Shown piece after piece: positions 1 through 11,364 of a DNA stretch of 64,000 nucleotides. A model generated the notes under the pieces. It was not told where the DNA came from. It did no database searches and saw only the letters and a program-made list of their open reading frames with translations. How positions within the stretch are numbered: the stretch's first letter is position 1; each line of letters opens with the position of its first letter. The position numbers were made by a program, and so were the translations under genes. This stretch comes from Dyella subtropica. Lineage in GTDB: Bacteria; Pseudomonadota; Gammaproteobacteria; Xanthomonadales; Rhodanobacteraceae. The stretch spans positions 62,001 through 126,000 of the forward strand of contig NZ_JAPDPD010000002.1 of assembly GCF_026283965.1 (NCBI RefSeq), written 5' to 3'.

Positions 1-729
1 CTGTCGCAGCATGTCGACTCGCTGATCACCGTGCCGAACGAGAAGCTGCTGTCGGTGCTCGGTCGTGAGGTCACTCTTCTTAATGCGTTCAAGGCCGCCA
101 ATGACGTGTTGCAGGGCGCCGTGCAGGGTATCGCCGACTTGATCACCGCCCCGGGCCTGATCAACGTCGACTTTGCTGACGTGCGCACCGTGATGTCCGA
201 GATGGGTATGGCCATGATGGGTTCGGGCACCGCTCGTGGCGATGACCGCGCTCAGGCCGCCGCAGAGGCTGCGATCAACAACCCGCTGCTGGAAGACGTC
301 AACCTCAATGGTGCCTGCGGCATCCTGGTGAACGTCACCGCGGGTCCGAACCTGACCATGCGCGAGTTTGATGAGATCGGTCGCGTCATCCATGATTTCG
401 CCAGCGAAGACGCTACCGTGGTCATTGGTACCTCGCTCGACCCGGAAATGCAGGACGACGTGCGCGTGACAGTGGTGGCCACCGGCCTCAACCGCGCCAC
501 GGTTCGCCAGCCGGTGCGTCCGGTAGTGACCCAACAGGTGGAGATGCGCCAGCGTCCGCGCCCAGTGGTGCTGCGCACCGGTACCGGCAACGAAGTGGTC
601 GACTACGCTCAGCCGGATGTCGTCGCCAGCACCACCAGCCGCCACGACACAGCCGCACCGGCCAAGGGCTCGGATCCCAGCTTCGACTATCTGGACATTC
701 CGGCCTTCCTGCGTCGCCAAGCCGATTGA
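1..729 (+). CDS. ftsZ: Cell division protein FtsZ (C-terminal part, 5' truncated by window edge)
   Basis: The frame is open from the first base, and the true start lies outside the window. FtsZ is the tubulin-like GTPase that assembles the cytokinetic ring at midcell. About 242 residues remain. They cover the end of the GTPase domain (LLNAFKAANDVLQGAVQGIA), the C-terminal tubulin-like domain, a variable linker rich in Pro, Arg and Val, and the conserved C-terminal peptide (FDYLDIPAFLRRQAD). That peptide binds FtsA and ZipA in the family. The stop is TGA at 727-729. lpxC follows on the same strand after about 440 bp, as in other gammaproteobacterial division clusters. Identity is certain from the C-terminal peptide and the position. 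Confidence 0.97.
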   Translation: MSQHVDSLITVPNEKLLSVLGREVTLLNAFKAANDVLQGAVQGIADLITAPGLINVDFADVRTVMSEMGMAMMGSGTARGDDRAQAAAEAAINNPLLEDVNLNGACGILVNVTAGPNLTMREFDEIGRVIHDFASEDATVVIGTSLDPEMQDDVRVTVVATGLNRATVRQPVRPVVTQQVEMRQRPRPVVLRTGTGNEVVDYAQPDVVASTTSRHDTAAPAKGSDPSFDYLDIPAFLRRQAD

Positions 730-1171
730 GAAAAAAATGTTCAAAAAGGAGTGAACAAACGTCAGATTGACTTGTCAGTCACACAACCCATTGGGCGCGT
801 ACTGCAAAGTTTGCGTTCAAGTCGCCCTGGTTTCGTCAGGGGGAAGGGCTGACGCCAGTCTGGATTGCTCCAGGAAGTTGTGACAAGACTGTGCGTCTGG
901 GATGACGCATGACTGGCCAGAAACAACGTTTCTTGGCGGGTCCAATGCTCCGCCGCCGGATTCCCGTCCCGGCGCGGGGCATTGTGTCGACCCTAACCAT
1001 CTGACGGAATTGAGGTATTTAGCTGTTCATGGCGCCAATGGCTACCTTTCAAGGATGAAAGGAAGATGAAAGCGTGGACAGTCTGTACGGGCCGGTTTGC
1101 TTTTTCAGTGGTTAAGACTGTGTTAGCATCCGTCCCCTGTTGGCTGCTGCCCCTTGCAGGTACCAAATAAA
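730..1171 (+). other. ftsZ-lpxC intergenic region with a strong hairpin
   Basis: No convincing gene is seen in these 442 bases. The main structure is an extended hairpin: arm 943-953 pairs with 974-984 (11 bp, one G-U), with an inner 5-bp stem (955-959/969-973). No T-tract follows, so it is not a classical terminator. A TAGCAT hexamer at 1124-1129 could be the -10 of an lpxC promoter, giving a leader of about 35-40 nt, but no good -35 is visible. Confidence 0.4.
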
Positions 1172-2086
1172 ATGATCAAGCAGCGTACGCTCAAGAACAT
1201 CATCCGTGCCACCGGAGTCGGTCTGCATACCGGCGACAAGGTGTACATGACGCTTCGGCCGGCCGCGCCAAACACGGGCATCGTGTTTCGCCGCACCGAC
1301 CTCAATCCTCCGGTAGAAATCGCTGCACGCCCCAACAACGTCGGCGACACGCGTTTGTCGACCACGCTGGTCAATGGTGATGTGCGGGTCTCCACGGTGG
1401 AGCATCTGCTTTCCGCGATGGCGGGCTTGGGCATCGACAATGCTTATGTCGATCTGTCGGCGCCGGAAGTGCCGATCATGGACGGCAGCGCGGGTCCCTT
1501 CGTGTTTCTGCTGCAGTCCGCGGGTATCGAAGAACAAACCACCGCCAAGCGCTTCATTCGTATCAAGAAGCCGATCAAGGTGCAGGAAGGCGACAAGTGG
1601 GCGAGCTTTGAGCCATTTGAAGGCTTCAAGGTCGGCTTCTCGATCGAGTTCAATCACCCGATCATCAGCAAGCGTACTTCGCGTGCCGAAATCGACTTCT
1701 CCACCACCTCCTTTGTGAAGGAAGTGAGTCGCGCACGTACCTTCGGCTTCATGCGCGACATCGAAATGCTGCGCGAACACAACCTCGCGCTCGGCGGTTC
1801 GATGGACAACGCCGTGGTGCTGGACGACTACCGCGTGCTCAACGAAGACGGCCTCCGTTACGAGGACGAGTTTGTGAAGCACAAGATTCTCGACGCGATC
1901 GGCGATCTTTACCTGCTGGGTCACAGCCTGATCGGTGCCTACTACGCGCACAAGTCCGGGCATGAGCTCAACAACAAGCTGCTGCGGACCTTGATGGCGG
2001 ACGCTTCCGCCTGGGAAGAAGTCAGCTACCAGGACGATCCGGCCACCTCGCCGATCTCTTACGCGCATCCGGCTCAAGCCATCTGA
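1172..2086 (+). CDS. lpxC: UDP-3-O-acyl-N-acetylglucosamine deacetylase LpxC
   Basis: This zinc amidase catalyses the committed second step of lipid A synthesis in the cytoplasm, removing acetate from UDP-3-O-acyl-GlcNAc. The 304 residues match the usual length (about 305). Zinc ligands are visible as the His of STVEHL (about residue 78) and the His/Asp of [11 protein letters not shown]. The catalytic His lies in KSGHELNN. The ATG at 1172 gives the family's standard N-terminus (MIKQRTLKN); an in-frame TTG at 1154 is open but would add six atypical residues. The gene sits downstream of ftsZ and is closed by a strong terminator. Confidence 0.98.
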   Translation: MIKQRTLKNIIRATGVGLHTGDKVYMTLRPAAPNTGIVFRRTDLNPPVEIAARPNNVGDTRLSTTLVNGDVRVSTVEHLLSAMAGLGIDNAYVDLSAPEVPIMDGSAGPFVFLLQSAGIEEQTTAKRFIRIKKPIKVQEGDKWASFEPFEGFKVGFSIEFNHPIISKRTSRAEIDFSTTSFVKEVSRARTFGFMRDIEMLREHNLALGGSMDNAVVLDDYRVLNEDGLRYEDEFVKHKILDAIGDLYLLGHSLIGAYYAHKSGHELNNKLLRTLMADASAWEEVSYQDDPATSPISYAHPAQAI

Positions 2087-2120
2087 TTCATTGGGCCTGG
2101 TCCCAGTCTGAACAAACTGA

Positions 2121-2154
2121 ACGGCCGCGTCGAAAGACGCGGCCGTTTCTTTTG
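2121..2154 (+). terminator. Rho-independent terminator after lpxC
   Basis: A perfect 11-bp GC-rich stem (acggccgcgtc/gacgcggccgt) with a GAAA tetraloop is followed by TTCTTTT. It lies 34 bp after the lpxC stop. Confidence 0.93.
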
Positions 2155-2323
2155 TGATATACCTCGCCCCCTTGTGCTGCCGTGATTCACGTCCTGGAGA
2201 TGTCACCGTCTTTCAGACCCGTGAGTGCATGCTATAAACCTGGCACCGCCAAACGGGTGCCGGGATGGCACGTTGCCTCACGGCGGCAATTCGACCTGTT
2301 AGTGCAGGGGCGACGGGCTGGGA

Positions 2324-2818
2324 TCAGTCGCCTGGGTTTTTCCTGGAACCAGAAATTTCGGCGATGGACGCCAGCTCGAGGAACAGGCGCCGCAATTCGG
2401 GGTCTGAAGTCGAGATTGCCGCGGCCTTTAGATGGTCTGCGGCAGCGGGCGAAAGCGGTTTTGACCGATCCGGTGCGATTTCGACCGGCGGAGGGGGGGC
2501 CACTTTCACGGTGATGTATCCGGCGCGCACGCCAATGGCATGCGCGGCAGCGAGGATTTGCGCCTGCATTAGGCGGAGCCTCGAAGCCAGCGCCGGGGAT
2601 GGAGCCAAGAATGCGAGACGGCCGTCGTGCAGGTTGGCAAACCTTACCTGTTCGCGGAGTGGTGACGGCAACGTCTGGCGCAGGGCGCGGTCCAACGCCT
2701 CTAGCTCACCGGCCTTACGGGCCAGTGCGGCGAAGGGGCCGCATTCGGTGAGGGATTTCGGTCCTGATCCGGTGCGGCGGGAAGCGTGGGATACGACGCG
2801 CTGCATGGGTGCCGACAT
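2324..2818 (-). CDS. DUF721/DciA-family protein
   Basis: A 164-residue basic protein that fits the DUF721/DciA family in size and gene context. DciA is the ancestral helicase operator that helps load the replicative helicase DnaB in bacteria lacking DnaC. Features visible are the N-terminal domain with repeated hydrophobic-helix pattern (LARKAGELEALDRALRQTLP), a central VRFANLHDGRLAFLAPSPAL segment, and a Pro-rich linker (APPPPVEI). It lies between lpxC and an M23 peptidase gene on the opposite strand, an order I recall from Xanthomonadaceae. An alternative start is the internal ATG at 2806. Its start codon lies only 17 bp from the divergent peptidase gene. Family assignment is from motif recall and context, so it is likely rather than certain. 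Confidence 0.75.
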   Translation of the reverse strand: MSAPMQRVVSHASRRTGSGPKSLTECGPFAALARKAGELEALDRALRQTLPSPLREQVRFANLHDGRLAFLAPSPALASRLRLMQAQILAAAHAIGVRAGYITVKVAPPPPVEIAPDRSKPLSPAAADHLKAAAISTSDPELRRLFLELASIAEISGSRKNPGD

Positions 2819-2835
2819 CTTCGACGTGGAAAAAC

Positions 2836-3765
2836 ATGCAAATCATACTCGTCTCACGCACCAAGCGGGTGCCGAAAACCTTCAACCTCACCGATCGGCG
2901 CTTGCGCTATCGGTTGATCGGAATCGCAGCTGGCGCCGTGCTCGCTTGTGCCGGCCTGGGCGCTACGGTGGCGCTGGCGGTGGCCAGTCCGCGTGACCAG
3001 GCGTTGTCCGAACTCCGCCTTCTGCGCCAGCAGGTATCGCAGCAGAACGGTCAGCTCGGCGATGTTCGCAAGGACGCCCAGCGTGAGATCGATGCACTGG
3101 CGATGAAACTGGGCCAGCTTCAGGCGCAGTCGACCCGTCTCAACGCCCTCGGCGAGCGGCTTACCCAAGTGGGCAAGCTCGACGACGGTGAGTTCAATTT
3201 CGATGAGCAGCCAGCGGTCGGCGGCGTCGAGGACACGACCGACAGCGCCTACGCGCTACCTTTGGCTCTCGACACCAGCATCGATCAGTTGGCTAACCAG
3301 TTCGATAGTCAGCAGGCGCAGCTTTCAGCGCTACAGAGCTTGCTGCTGGATGCCAAGGTTGAATCCAATCTCAAGCCGACCGGCATGCCGGTGCAGGGCT
3401 ACATCTCTTCCTATTTCGGTGGTCGCCCCGATCCGTTCAGCGGCCACGCGGCGCACCATACCGGCATCGACATCTCCACCCCCACCGGTACGCCGGTGCA
3501 AGCGGTGGCCGAGGGGATGGTGACGTTCGCGGGTATCCGCAGCGGCTATGGCGACGTGATCGAGATTGACCATGGCAACGGTTACATGACCCGCTATGCG
3601 CACAACAGCGCGTTGTTGGTGCGTCCGGGGCAGCGCGTGCACGTGGGCGACGTAGTGGCGAAGGCGGGTTCCACCGGTCGTTCGACCGGCTCCCACGTGC
3701 ATTTCGAGGTTTGGTACAAGGGCAATGTCGTCAATCCGCTGGCGTACGTGCGCAATCACCGCTGA
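2836..3765 (+). CDS. M23-family murein endopeptidase (membrane anchored, LytM domain)
   Basis: A 309-residue inner-membrane-anchored zinc peptidase. Residues about 25-50 form a single transmembrane segment (IGIAAGAVLACAGLGATVAL). A Gln/Leu-rich coiled coil follows (about 60-110). The C-terminal half is the LytM/M23 domain with the HxxxD zinc motif (HHTGIDISTPTG), a YMTRYAHNS segment and the closing HVHFEV. Such proteins cut peptidoglycan cross-links or, when degenerate, activate amidases. The metal ligands look intact here, so activity is expected. The ATG at 2836 is chosen because MQIILVSRTKR is the usual family start; an upstream in-frame ATG at 2809 would run into the divergent DciA-like start. 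secA follows. Confidence 0.9.
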   Translation: MQIILVSRTKRVPKTFNLTDRRLRYRLIGIAAGAVLACAGLGATVALAVASPRDQALSELRLLRQQVSQQNGQLGDVRKDAQREIDALAMKLGQLQAQSTRLNALGERLTQVGKLDDGEFNFDEQPAVGGVEDTTDSAYALPLALDTSIDQLANQFDSQQAQLSALQSLLLDAKVESNLKPTGMPVQGYISSYFGGRPDPFSGHAAHHTGIDISTPTGTPVQAVAEGMVTFAGIRSGYGDVIEIDHGNGYMTRYAHNSALLVRPGQRVHVGDVVAKAGSTGRSTGSHVHFEVWYKGNVVNPLAYVRNHR

Positions 3766-3786
3766 AGTCGGGCCTTCCCTTGGGTT

Positions 3787-3866
3787 GCCCTCTTGAAACT
3801 CCTTCCCGGCGACGCCAGACAAGAGGGCCGGGAACGATGACGGGGCGCCTCCGCAAGAGGTTGCGG
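3787..3866 (+). promoter_or_regulatory. Overlapping, mutually exclusive hairpins upstream of secA
   Basis: Two long inverted repeats interlock between the M23 gene and secA. Stem A pairs gccctcttg (3787-3795) with caagagggc (3820-3828). Stem B pairs ttcccggc (3803-3810) with gccgggaa (3827-3834). The 3' arms overlap by two bases and the arms alternate A-B-A-B, so they form either competing structures or an H-type pseudoknot. A further hairpin (ccgcaa/ttgcgg, 3851-3866) follows. There is no T-tract, so this is not an ordinary terminator. A TAGTAT at about 3934 is a possible secA -10. A regulatory role is inference. Confidence 0.45.
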
Positions 3867-4007
3867 GAAATCTAGGCCGATTCCGATATAGGTAGCCGTA
3901 CGTCAGGCTTTCGTTTGGGATCGTCGACCGACCCTAGTATCATTATTCCTTTCGTCCCGCCCGTTTACGTCGGCGGGCCGCCAACGACTCCAGGATTCGG
4001 AAGATCG

Positions 4008-6743
<2,736 letters not shown>

Positions 6744-6767
6744 GTTTTTCTGATAGCGGAATAAAGG

Positions 6768-6802
6768 AAGGGGCGGCACGTGTCGACGTGCCGCCCCTTT
6801 TT
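6768..6802. terminator. Bidirectional terminator between secA and apaH
   Basis: A perfect 14-bp stem (6768-6781 with 6786-6799) with a GTCG loop is followed by a T-run on the plus strand. Read on the minus strand it can also end the apaH transcript. It lies between the convergent genes secA and apaH. Confidence 0.93.
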
Positions 6803-6836
6803 GTTTCTGGCATCTACAGAAGTGGTTTTGCCTGGC

Positions 6837-7688
6837 TCAGTCGCCACCGCCCGGCACACGCTTGCGGTAAGGCTCGGCATCCACCGCGGTGTATTGGGGT
6901 TCTTCGCTGTCCAGGCGCATGGCGGTGAGTTGACCGCCCCATACGCAGCCCGTGTCGATGGCATACACACCCATGCCGGCAAAGCGGCCGAGCGCCGACC
7001 AGTGACCGCAAACAATCCGCGTCTCGCGACGGCGCATGCCGGGCACTTCGAACCAGGGATACATGCCGGGCTTCTGCGTGCCAGGGATGCCCTTGCTCTC
7101 AAAATCGATACGGCCATGGATATCGCAATAGCGCATGCGCGTCAGCGTATTGATCGACGCGCGCAGACGCTCGATGCCTTGCAGGCGGCTGGACCATGCG
7201 GCGGGGCGATTACCGAACAGATTCTTGAGGATGCGCGAATGACGCGGGCCGGACAGTTCGCGCTCCACTTCCAGAGCGGAGCGCTGCGCCTGACGCAGCG
7301 TCCATAGAGGTGCGAGGCCGGCGTGGACCATGGTCCAGCCCAGCTGTTCGTCATGATGCAGGAGTTTTTGCGAGCGCAGCCATTCGAACAACACCGGCGC
7401 ATCGTCTGCAAACAGCACTTCGCGCAGCTCGGGGTTGACCTTGGACTGCGCCTCAGGCCGGCGCTGGGCGATGGCGAGCAGGCTCAGGTCGTGGTTACCC
7501 AGTGTCACCACAGACTGCTCGCGCAGGCTGTGGATCAGACGTAGGGTATCCAGCGATTGGCCGCCGCGGTTCACCAGGTCGCCGCAAAACCACAGGCGGT
7601 CGCTAGCCGGATCGAAACGCAGTTTGTCGAGCAGACGCTGCAACTCGGGCTGACATCCCTGCACGTCGCCGATGGCGTACGTAGCCAT
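6837..7688 (-). CDS. apaH: Symmetrical bis(5'-nucleosyl)-tetraphosphatase ApaH
   Basis: This metallophosphatase splits Ap4A symmetrically to two ADP and also acts in removing Np4 caps from RNA. The product has 283 residues, close to the 280 of E. coli. Metallophosphoesterase motifs are visible: AIGDVQGC near the N-terminus, FCGDLVNRG, TLGNHDLS, and a later VCGHWSALG. Its ATG shares one base with the apaG stop (TGATG), so translation is probably coupled. It is the last gene of the lptD-surA-pdxA-rsmA-apaG-apaH run. Confidence 0.97.
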   Translation of the reverse strand: MATYAIGDVQGCQPELQRLLDKLRFDPASDRLWFCGDLVNRGGQSLDTLRLIHSLREQSVVTLGNHDLSLLAIAQRRPEAQSKVNPELREVLFADDAPVLFEWLRSQKLLHHDEQLGWTMVHAGLAPLWTLRQAQRSALEVERELSGPRHSRILKNLFGNRPAAWSSRLQGIERLRASINTLTRMRYCDIHGRIDFESKGIPGTQKPGMYPWFEVPGMRRRETRIVCGHWSALGRFAGMGVYAIDTGCVWGGQLTAMRLDSEEPQYTAVDAEPYRKRVPGGGD

Positions 7689-8071
7689 CAGTGCAAGGTA
7701 CGCGGAATAGAGAGCGTGAACGGTGGGATCGGTGCCTCGAAACGGGTGCCGTCGTCGGCCAGCATGTCATAGCTGCCGCACATGGTACCCACCGCGGTTT
7801 CGAGCACCGCGCCGGAGGTGTATTCGAAATCGTCGCCAGGACGCATCCACGGCTGCTCGCCGACCACGCCGTCGCCACGCACTTCCTCGACCTTGCCGTT
7901 GGCGTCGGTGATTACCCAATGCCGCGCCATCAGCCGCGCCGGCACGTCGCCGTCATTGCGCAGCGTGATGGTGTAGGCGAAGACGTAGCGGTTGTCACCG
8001 GGCTTGGACTGGTCGGGGACGAAGCGTGTTTCGACCTGCACGTCGATCGTGTAGGAAGCTTTCTCAGTCAT
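7688..8071 (-). CDS. apaG: ApaG domain protein
   Basis: A 127-residue small beta-sandwich protein of the ApaG/DUF525 family (E. coli 125 aa). The exact role is unclear; the gene is commonly linked to rsmA and apaH, and homologues bind Mg and are implicated in Co2+ resistance and nucleotide metabolism. Characteristic stretches are [35 protein letters not shown], and the C-terminal [12 protein letters not shown]. The ATG at 8071 is preferred over the in-frame ATG at 8101 because the family begins just before the first beta strand and an added [10 protein letters not shown] would be atypical. It overlaps apaH by one base. Confidence 0.95.
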   Translation of the reverse strand: MTEKASYTIDVQVETRFVPDQSKPGDNRYVFAYTITLRNDGDVPARLMARHWVITDANGKVEEVRGDGVVGEQPWMRPGDDFEYTSGAVLETAVGTMCGSYDMLADDGTRFEAPIPPFTLSIPRTLH

Positions 8072-8154
8072 GTCACGATTGTAAGGCTTGCTGCCATGCA
8101 TGGGGCAAGCGTGTGCATTGATGGCTGAACCACGACAACGCGACGAGGTGCGTT

Positions 8155-8943
8155 TCAGCCGCCCGTCGGAACTTTGGCCAACCGCACGAAATCCATCGGG
8201 GCCAGGGTCTCCGCGCGAGCCTTGGGGTCGACGTCGGCCGCCCTGATGGCCTCGCTGTCCATCAGCTGGCGCAGGGCATTGTTCAGCGTCTTGCGGCGCT
8301 GGGCAAACGCGGCCTTCACAACCGCATACACGCGCGCCGGGTCGGCATCGTGCAACTGTGCCACCGGCAGCGGCGTCACGCGCACCACCGCCGAGTCCAC
8401 CTTTGGAGGTGGTCGGAATGCGCCAGGCGGCACGGTGAACAACGGCTCGACACGGCAGGCCAGCTGCAACATCACGGACAGACGTCCATATACCTTGCTG
8501 CCGGGCTCGGCGGCCATGCGATCGACCACTTCCTTCTGCAGCATGAAGTGCATGTCCTGGATCGCCGCGGCATGCTCGACGCAGTGAAACAAGATGGGGC
8601 TGGAGATGTAATACGGTAGATTGCCCGCGATACGCAGGCGCTCCACGCCATGGCGGTGGGCGAGGGCGGTGAAATCCACCTTCAGCACGTCGGCATGGAT
8701 GATGCTGAGTTCGCCCACTGCGGCGGCGCGGGCCTGCAAATCGGGAATGAGGTCGGTGTCCAGTTCGATCGCGGTGAGTTTGCCGGCGACGGCGAGCAGC
8801 GGCAGCGTCAAGGCGCCTTCGCCGGGGCCGATTTCCACCACGAAATCATTCGGCTTGGGCGACACGGCGCTCACGATGCGCTCGATGTAGCGCTTCTCAT
8901 GAAGGAAATGCTGGCCGAAGCTTTTCTTGGGGCGGGCGCTCAT
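8155..8943 (-). CDS. rsmA: 16S rRNA (adenine(1518)-N6/adenine(1519)-N6)-dimethyltransferase RsmA
   Basis: RsmA (KsgA) uses SAM to dimethylate two adjacent adenines in helix 45 of 16S rRNA late in 30S assembly. The 262-residue protein has the N-terminal [11 protein letters not shown] motif, the SAM-binding [12 protein letters not shown], the acidic ligand AIELDTDL, and the catalytic [12 protein letters not shown]. The ATG at 8943 gives the standard start. The reading frame stays open upstream to 9825, but that stretch is antisense-like filler inside pdxA in another frame. It lies 26 bp downstream of pdxA. Confidence 0.98.
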   Translation of the reverse strand: MSARPKKSFGQHFLHEKRYIERIVSAVSPKPNDFVVEIGPGEGALTLPLLAVAGKLTAIELDTDLIPDLQARAAAVGELSIIHADVLKVDFTALAHRHGVERLRIAGNLPYYISSPILFHCVEHAAAIQDMHFMLQKEVVDRMAAEPGSKVYGRLSVMLQLACRVEPLFTVPPGAFRPPPKVDSAVVRVTPLPVAQLHDADPARVYAVVKAAFAQRRKTLNNALRQLMDSEAIRAADVDPKARAETLAPMDFVRLAKVPTGG

Positions 8944-8969
8944 GGGTTTCCTGAAAAAAGCGGGCAGGC

Positions 8970-9977
8970 TCAAGCCTGTCGGATCGGCACGTTGCGGCGG
9001 GCCACCAAAGCCAACGCCATGCTCGCCGCGGCGATCAGGCTGGATGGATCGGCGCGGCCGCTGCCGGCGAGATCCAACGCCGTCCCGTGGTCCACCGAGG
9101 TGCGGATGAAGGGCAGGCCGAGCGTAAGGTTGACGGTGCGATCGAAGGCTTCGCTCTTGAGCACCGGCAGCGCCTGGTCGTGATACATCGCCACCACGGC
9201 GTCGTAGCGCTCCCGCTGGGCGGGCACAAAGGCGGTATCGGCAGGTAGCGGTCCGATCAAGGTCAAGCCGCTGGCTCGAAGGGTCTCCAGCACGGGGATC
9301 ATCGTGTCGATCTCTTCGCGTCCGAGGTGGCCCTCTTCGCCTGCATGTGGATTGAGGCCAAGCACGGCAATGCGCGGCTGCGAGTAACCGAACTTGTCGC
9401 GCAGCTCGGCATGCACGATGCGCAGCGCGCGCGCCAGCGATTCGGATGTGATGGCAGCCGAAACCGCGGATAACGGTAAATGCGTGGTGACCAGGGCGAC
9501 CCTTAACTCGGGGCTCGCCAGCATCATCACCACATCGCTGCGGCTGCGTTCGGCGAAGAACTCCGTGTGTCCGCTGAAGCGGATGCCGCTGTCGTTGATC
9601 GAGGATTTCTGCAGCGGCGCGGTGACCACGGCGTCGTAGCGCCCGCTCATGCAGCCGTCCGCGGCCTCGGCCAGCGTCGTCAATACATGGCGGGCATTGA
9701 GCGGGTCCGGGTGGCCCGGGCGTTCCGTCGCCGCCAGCGGTACGTGTTGTACGCGCAGCGTGCCTGGCCTGCGCTGTAGCAAGGGGCTGCTGTCGTCGTC
9801 GGTCAGTTCGATGGTGGCGCCGCAACGTTGTGCGGCGCGCTCTAATAACGCGCGATCGGTGACCGCAACGAAATTGGCCGCCAGCGAAGTGGCGGCCAAT
9901 CGAATCAGCAGTTCGGGGCCGATGCCCGCCGGCTCGCCAGCGGTAACGGCGAGCCGAGGTAGCGCGCCTATGTTCAA
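8970..9977 (-). CDS. pdxA: 4-hydroxythreonine-4-phosphate dehydrogenase PdxA
   Basis: PdxA oxidises 4-phosphohydroxy-L-threonine in de novo pyridoxal-5'-phosphate synthesis. The 335 residues (E. coli 329) include the N-terminal LAVTAGEPAGIGPELL, the metal-binding SGHTEFFAE, VLGLNPHAGEEG, MYHDQALPVLK and the closing RTSVDHGTALDLAG. The start appears to be TTG at 9977, eight bases after the surA stop and preceded by GAGAG; the nearby ATG is out of frame and meets a stop at once. The rare start may set expression below surA. Confidence 0.97.
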   Translation of the reverse strand: MNIGALPRLAVTAGEPAGIGPELLIRLAATSLAANFVAVTDRALLERAAQRCGATIELTDDDSSPLLQRRPGTLRVQHVPLAATERPGHPDPLNARHVLTTLAEAADGCMSGRYDAVVTAPLQKSSINDSGIRFSGHTEFFAERSRSDVVMMLASPELRVALVTTHLPLSAVSAAITSESLARALRIVHAELRDKFGYSQPRIAVLGLNPHAGEEGHLGREEIDTMIPVLETLRASGLTLIGPLPADTAFVPAQRERYDAVVAMYHDQALPVLKSEAFDRTVNLTLGLPFIRTSVDHGTALDLAGSGRADPSSLIAAASMALALVARRNVPIRQA

Positions 9978-9985
9978 GGCATCTC

Positions 9986-11326
9986 TCAGGAAGACTTGCC
10001 CTGCTGCGCAGGCTCGCGCAGTTCCGGCACCAGAATGTTGACGTAGGCGCTTGAGCGCATTTCGCGCAAGTAATCCTCGTAAGCCTGCTCCGCCTTACGA
10101 TTGCCGATGGCCTGGCGGGCCTGGTCGCGCTCGATCTGGTCGGTGAGGTCGCTCTGGCGCACGCCCAGGCGCTGCAAGATGTGCCAGCCGGCTTCGCTCT
10201 GGAACGGCTGCGACACCTGGTCGTCCTTCAGCTGAGCGATTTGCTGGCCGATGATCGAGCCCCAGGCCTGCTGCGGGAACCAGCCCATCTCGCCACCAGC
10301 GTTGGCGGTGGTGTTGTCCTTGGAGTTGTCCTTCGCCAGTTTGGCGAAGTCCTCATGCTTGTTGACGATGCGGTTGTATAGATCCTGCGCCTTCTGCTGG
10401 GCCTGTTCCGGCGTCATCAGCTCGCTGGGCTTGATCAGAATCTGGCGAGCATGGAACTCCGGCACGACCTGGCGGCTCGGTGCACGCTGCTCCATCAGCT
10501 TGAGGATGTGGAAACCGGTGGGGCCGCGCAGCGCCGGGCTGATGTCGCCAGGCTTCATACCGGAAACGGCATCCGCGAAGGCCGGAGGCACTTCGTCCAT
10601 GCGGCGCCAGCCGAGATCGCCACCGTCCAGCGCGTCTTGCGCATCGGAATAGCGAATGGCCGCGGCGTGGAAATCCATGCCGCCCTTGGCCGCCGCGATG
10701 GCCTCTTCGGCCTTGTGCTGCGCAGTCTGGATTTCGGTGGCGCCAGCGCCGGAGGGCAGGCTGATCTGGATGTGCGCCAGGTGGATCTCGCCGGCCTTGT
10801 AGGTCGGGCTGGCCAGCAGGTTGTTGATCTCGCTGTCGGTCACGTTCACCGAGTCACGTACCACGCTTTCGTGCAGGCGCTGGGCGATCAACTGCTCGGA
10901 GAGCTGCTGGCGGAACGCGGCGAAGCTCGAGCCTTCCTGCTCCACAGCGGCGCGCAGCTGTTCCGGCGACATTTTGTTCTGTTGGGCAACGGCATTGACG
11001 GCCTGGTCGATATCGGCGTCGGAGACGCGTATGCCCTGGTCGTTCGCCTTCTGCACTTGCAGCTTCATCAGGATCAGGCGATCCAGCACCTGCCGCTGCA
11101 GCACGTCCATCGGCGGCAGCTGGCCCGGCTGGCTGGCGTACTGCTGCTGCACCGAGCGCACGGCTTCGTTGAGTTCGCTCTGCAGGATCACGCCCTCGTC
11201 CACCACCGCCACGATGCGGTCGAGCGGTTGCTTGCCGGAAGCTGCCTGCGACAGCAGCTGGGCATGAACGGGAAGGGCGGTCGCGGTGGCGACCGCGAGC
11301 AGGAACAACGCGAGCGGCTGCTTCAT
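9986..11326 (-). CDS. surA: Periplasmic chaperone/peptidyl-prolyl isomerase SurA
   Basis: SurA escorts unfolded outer-membrane proteins, including LptD, through the periplasm to the BAM complex. The 446-residue product starts with a signal peptide (LALFLLAVATATALPVHAQ). It continues with the SurA N-terminal chaperone domain (RIVAVVDEGVILQSELNEAV) and two parvulin domains, marked by GGDLGWRRMDEVPPAF and GGEMGWFPQQAW. Length fits the family (E. coli 428). It lies directly downstream of its main client gene lptD. Confidence 0.97.
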   Translation of the reverse strand: MKQPLALFLLAVATATALPVHAQLLSQAASGKQPLDRIVAVVDEGVILQSELNEAVRSVQQQYASQPGQLPPMDVLQRQVLDRLILMKLQVQKANDQGIRVSDADIDQAVNAVAQQNKMSPEQLRAAVEQEGSSFAAFRQQLSEQLIAQRLHESVVRDSVNVTDSEINNLLASPTYKAGEIHLAHIQISLPSGAGATEIQTAQHKAEEAIAAAKGGMDFHAAAIRYSDAQDALDGGDLGWRRMDEVPPAFADAVSGMKPGDISPALRGPTGFHILKLMEQRAPSRQVVPEFHARQILIKPSELMTPEQAQQKAQDLYNRIVNKHEDFAKLAKDNSKDNTTANAGGEMGWFPQQAWGSIIGQQIAQLKDDQVSQPFQSEAGWHILQRLGVRQSDLTDQIERDQARQAIGNRKAEQAYEDYLREMRSSAYVNILVPELREPAQQGKSS

Positions 11327-11364
11327 TCGGTGAGGGCCTTCAATCGCCTCTGGCGACCGGAAAG

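Noticed and set aside
2182-2514. Plus-strand frame antisense to the DciA-like gene
   Set aside because: It is Arg/Gly-rich with no family features, and the minus strand gives the better protein in the expected genomic position.
8944-9825. Long N-terminal extension of rsmA
   Set aside because: The frame is open but lies over pdxA in another frame, and RsmA starts at the standard [13 protein letters not shown].
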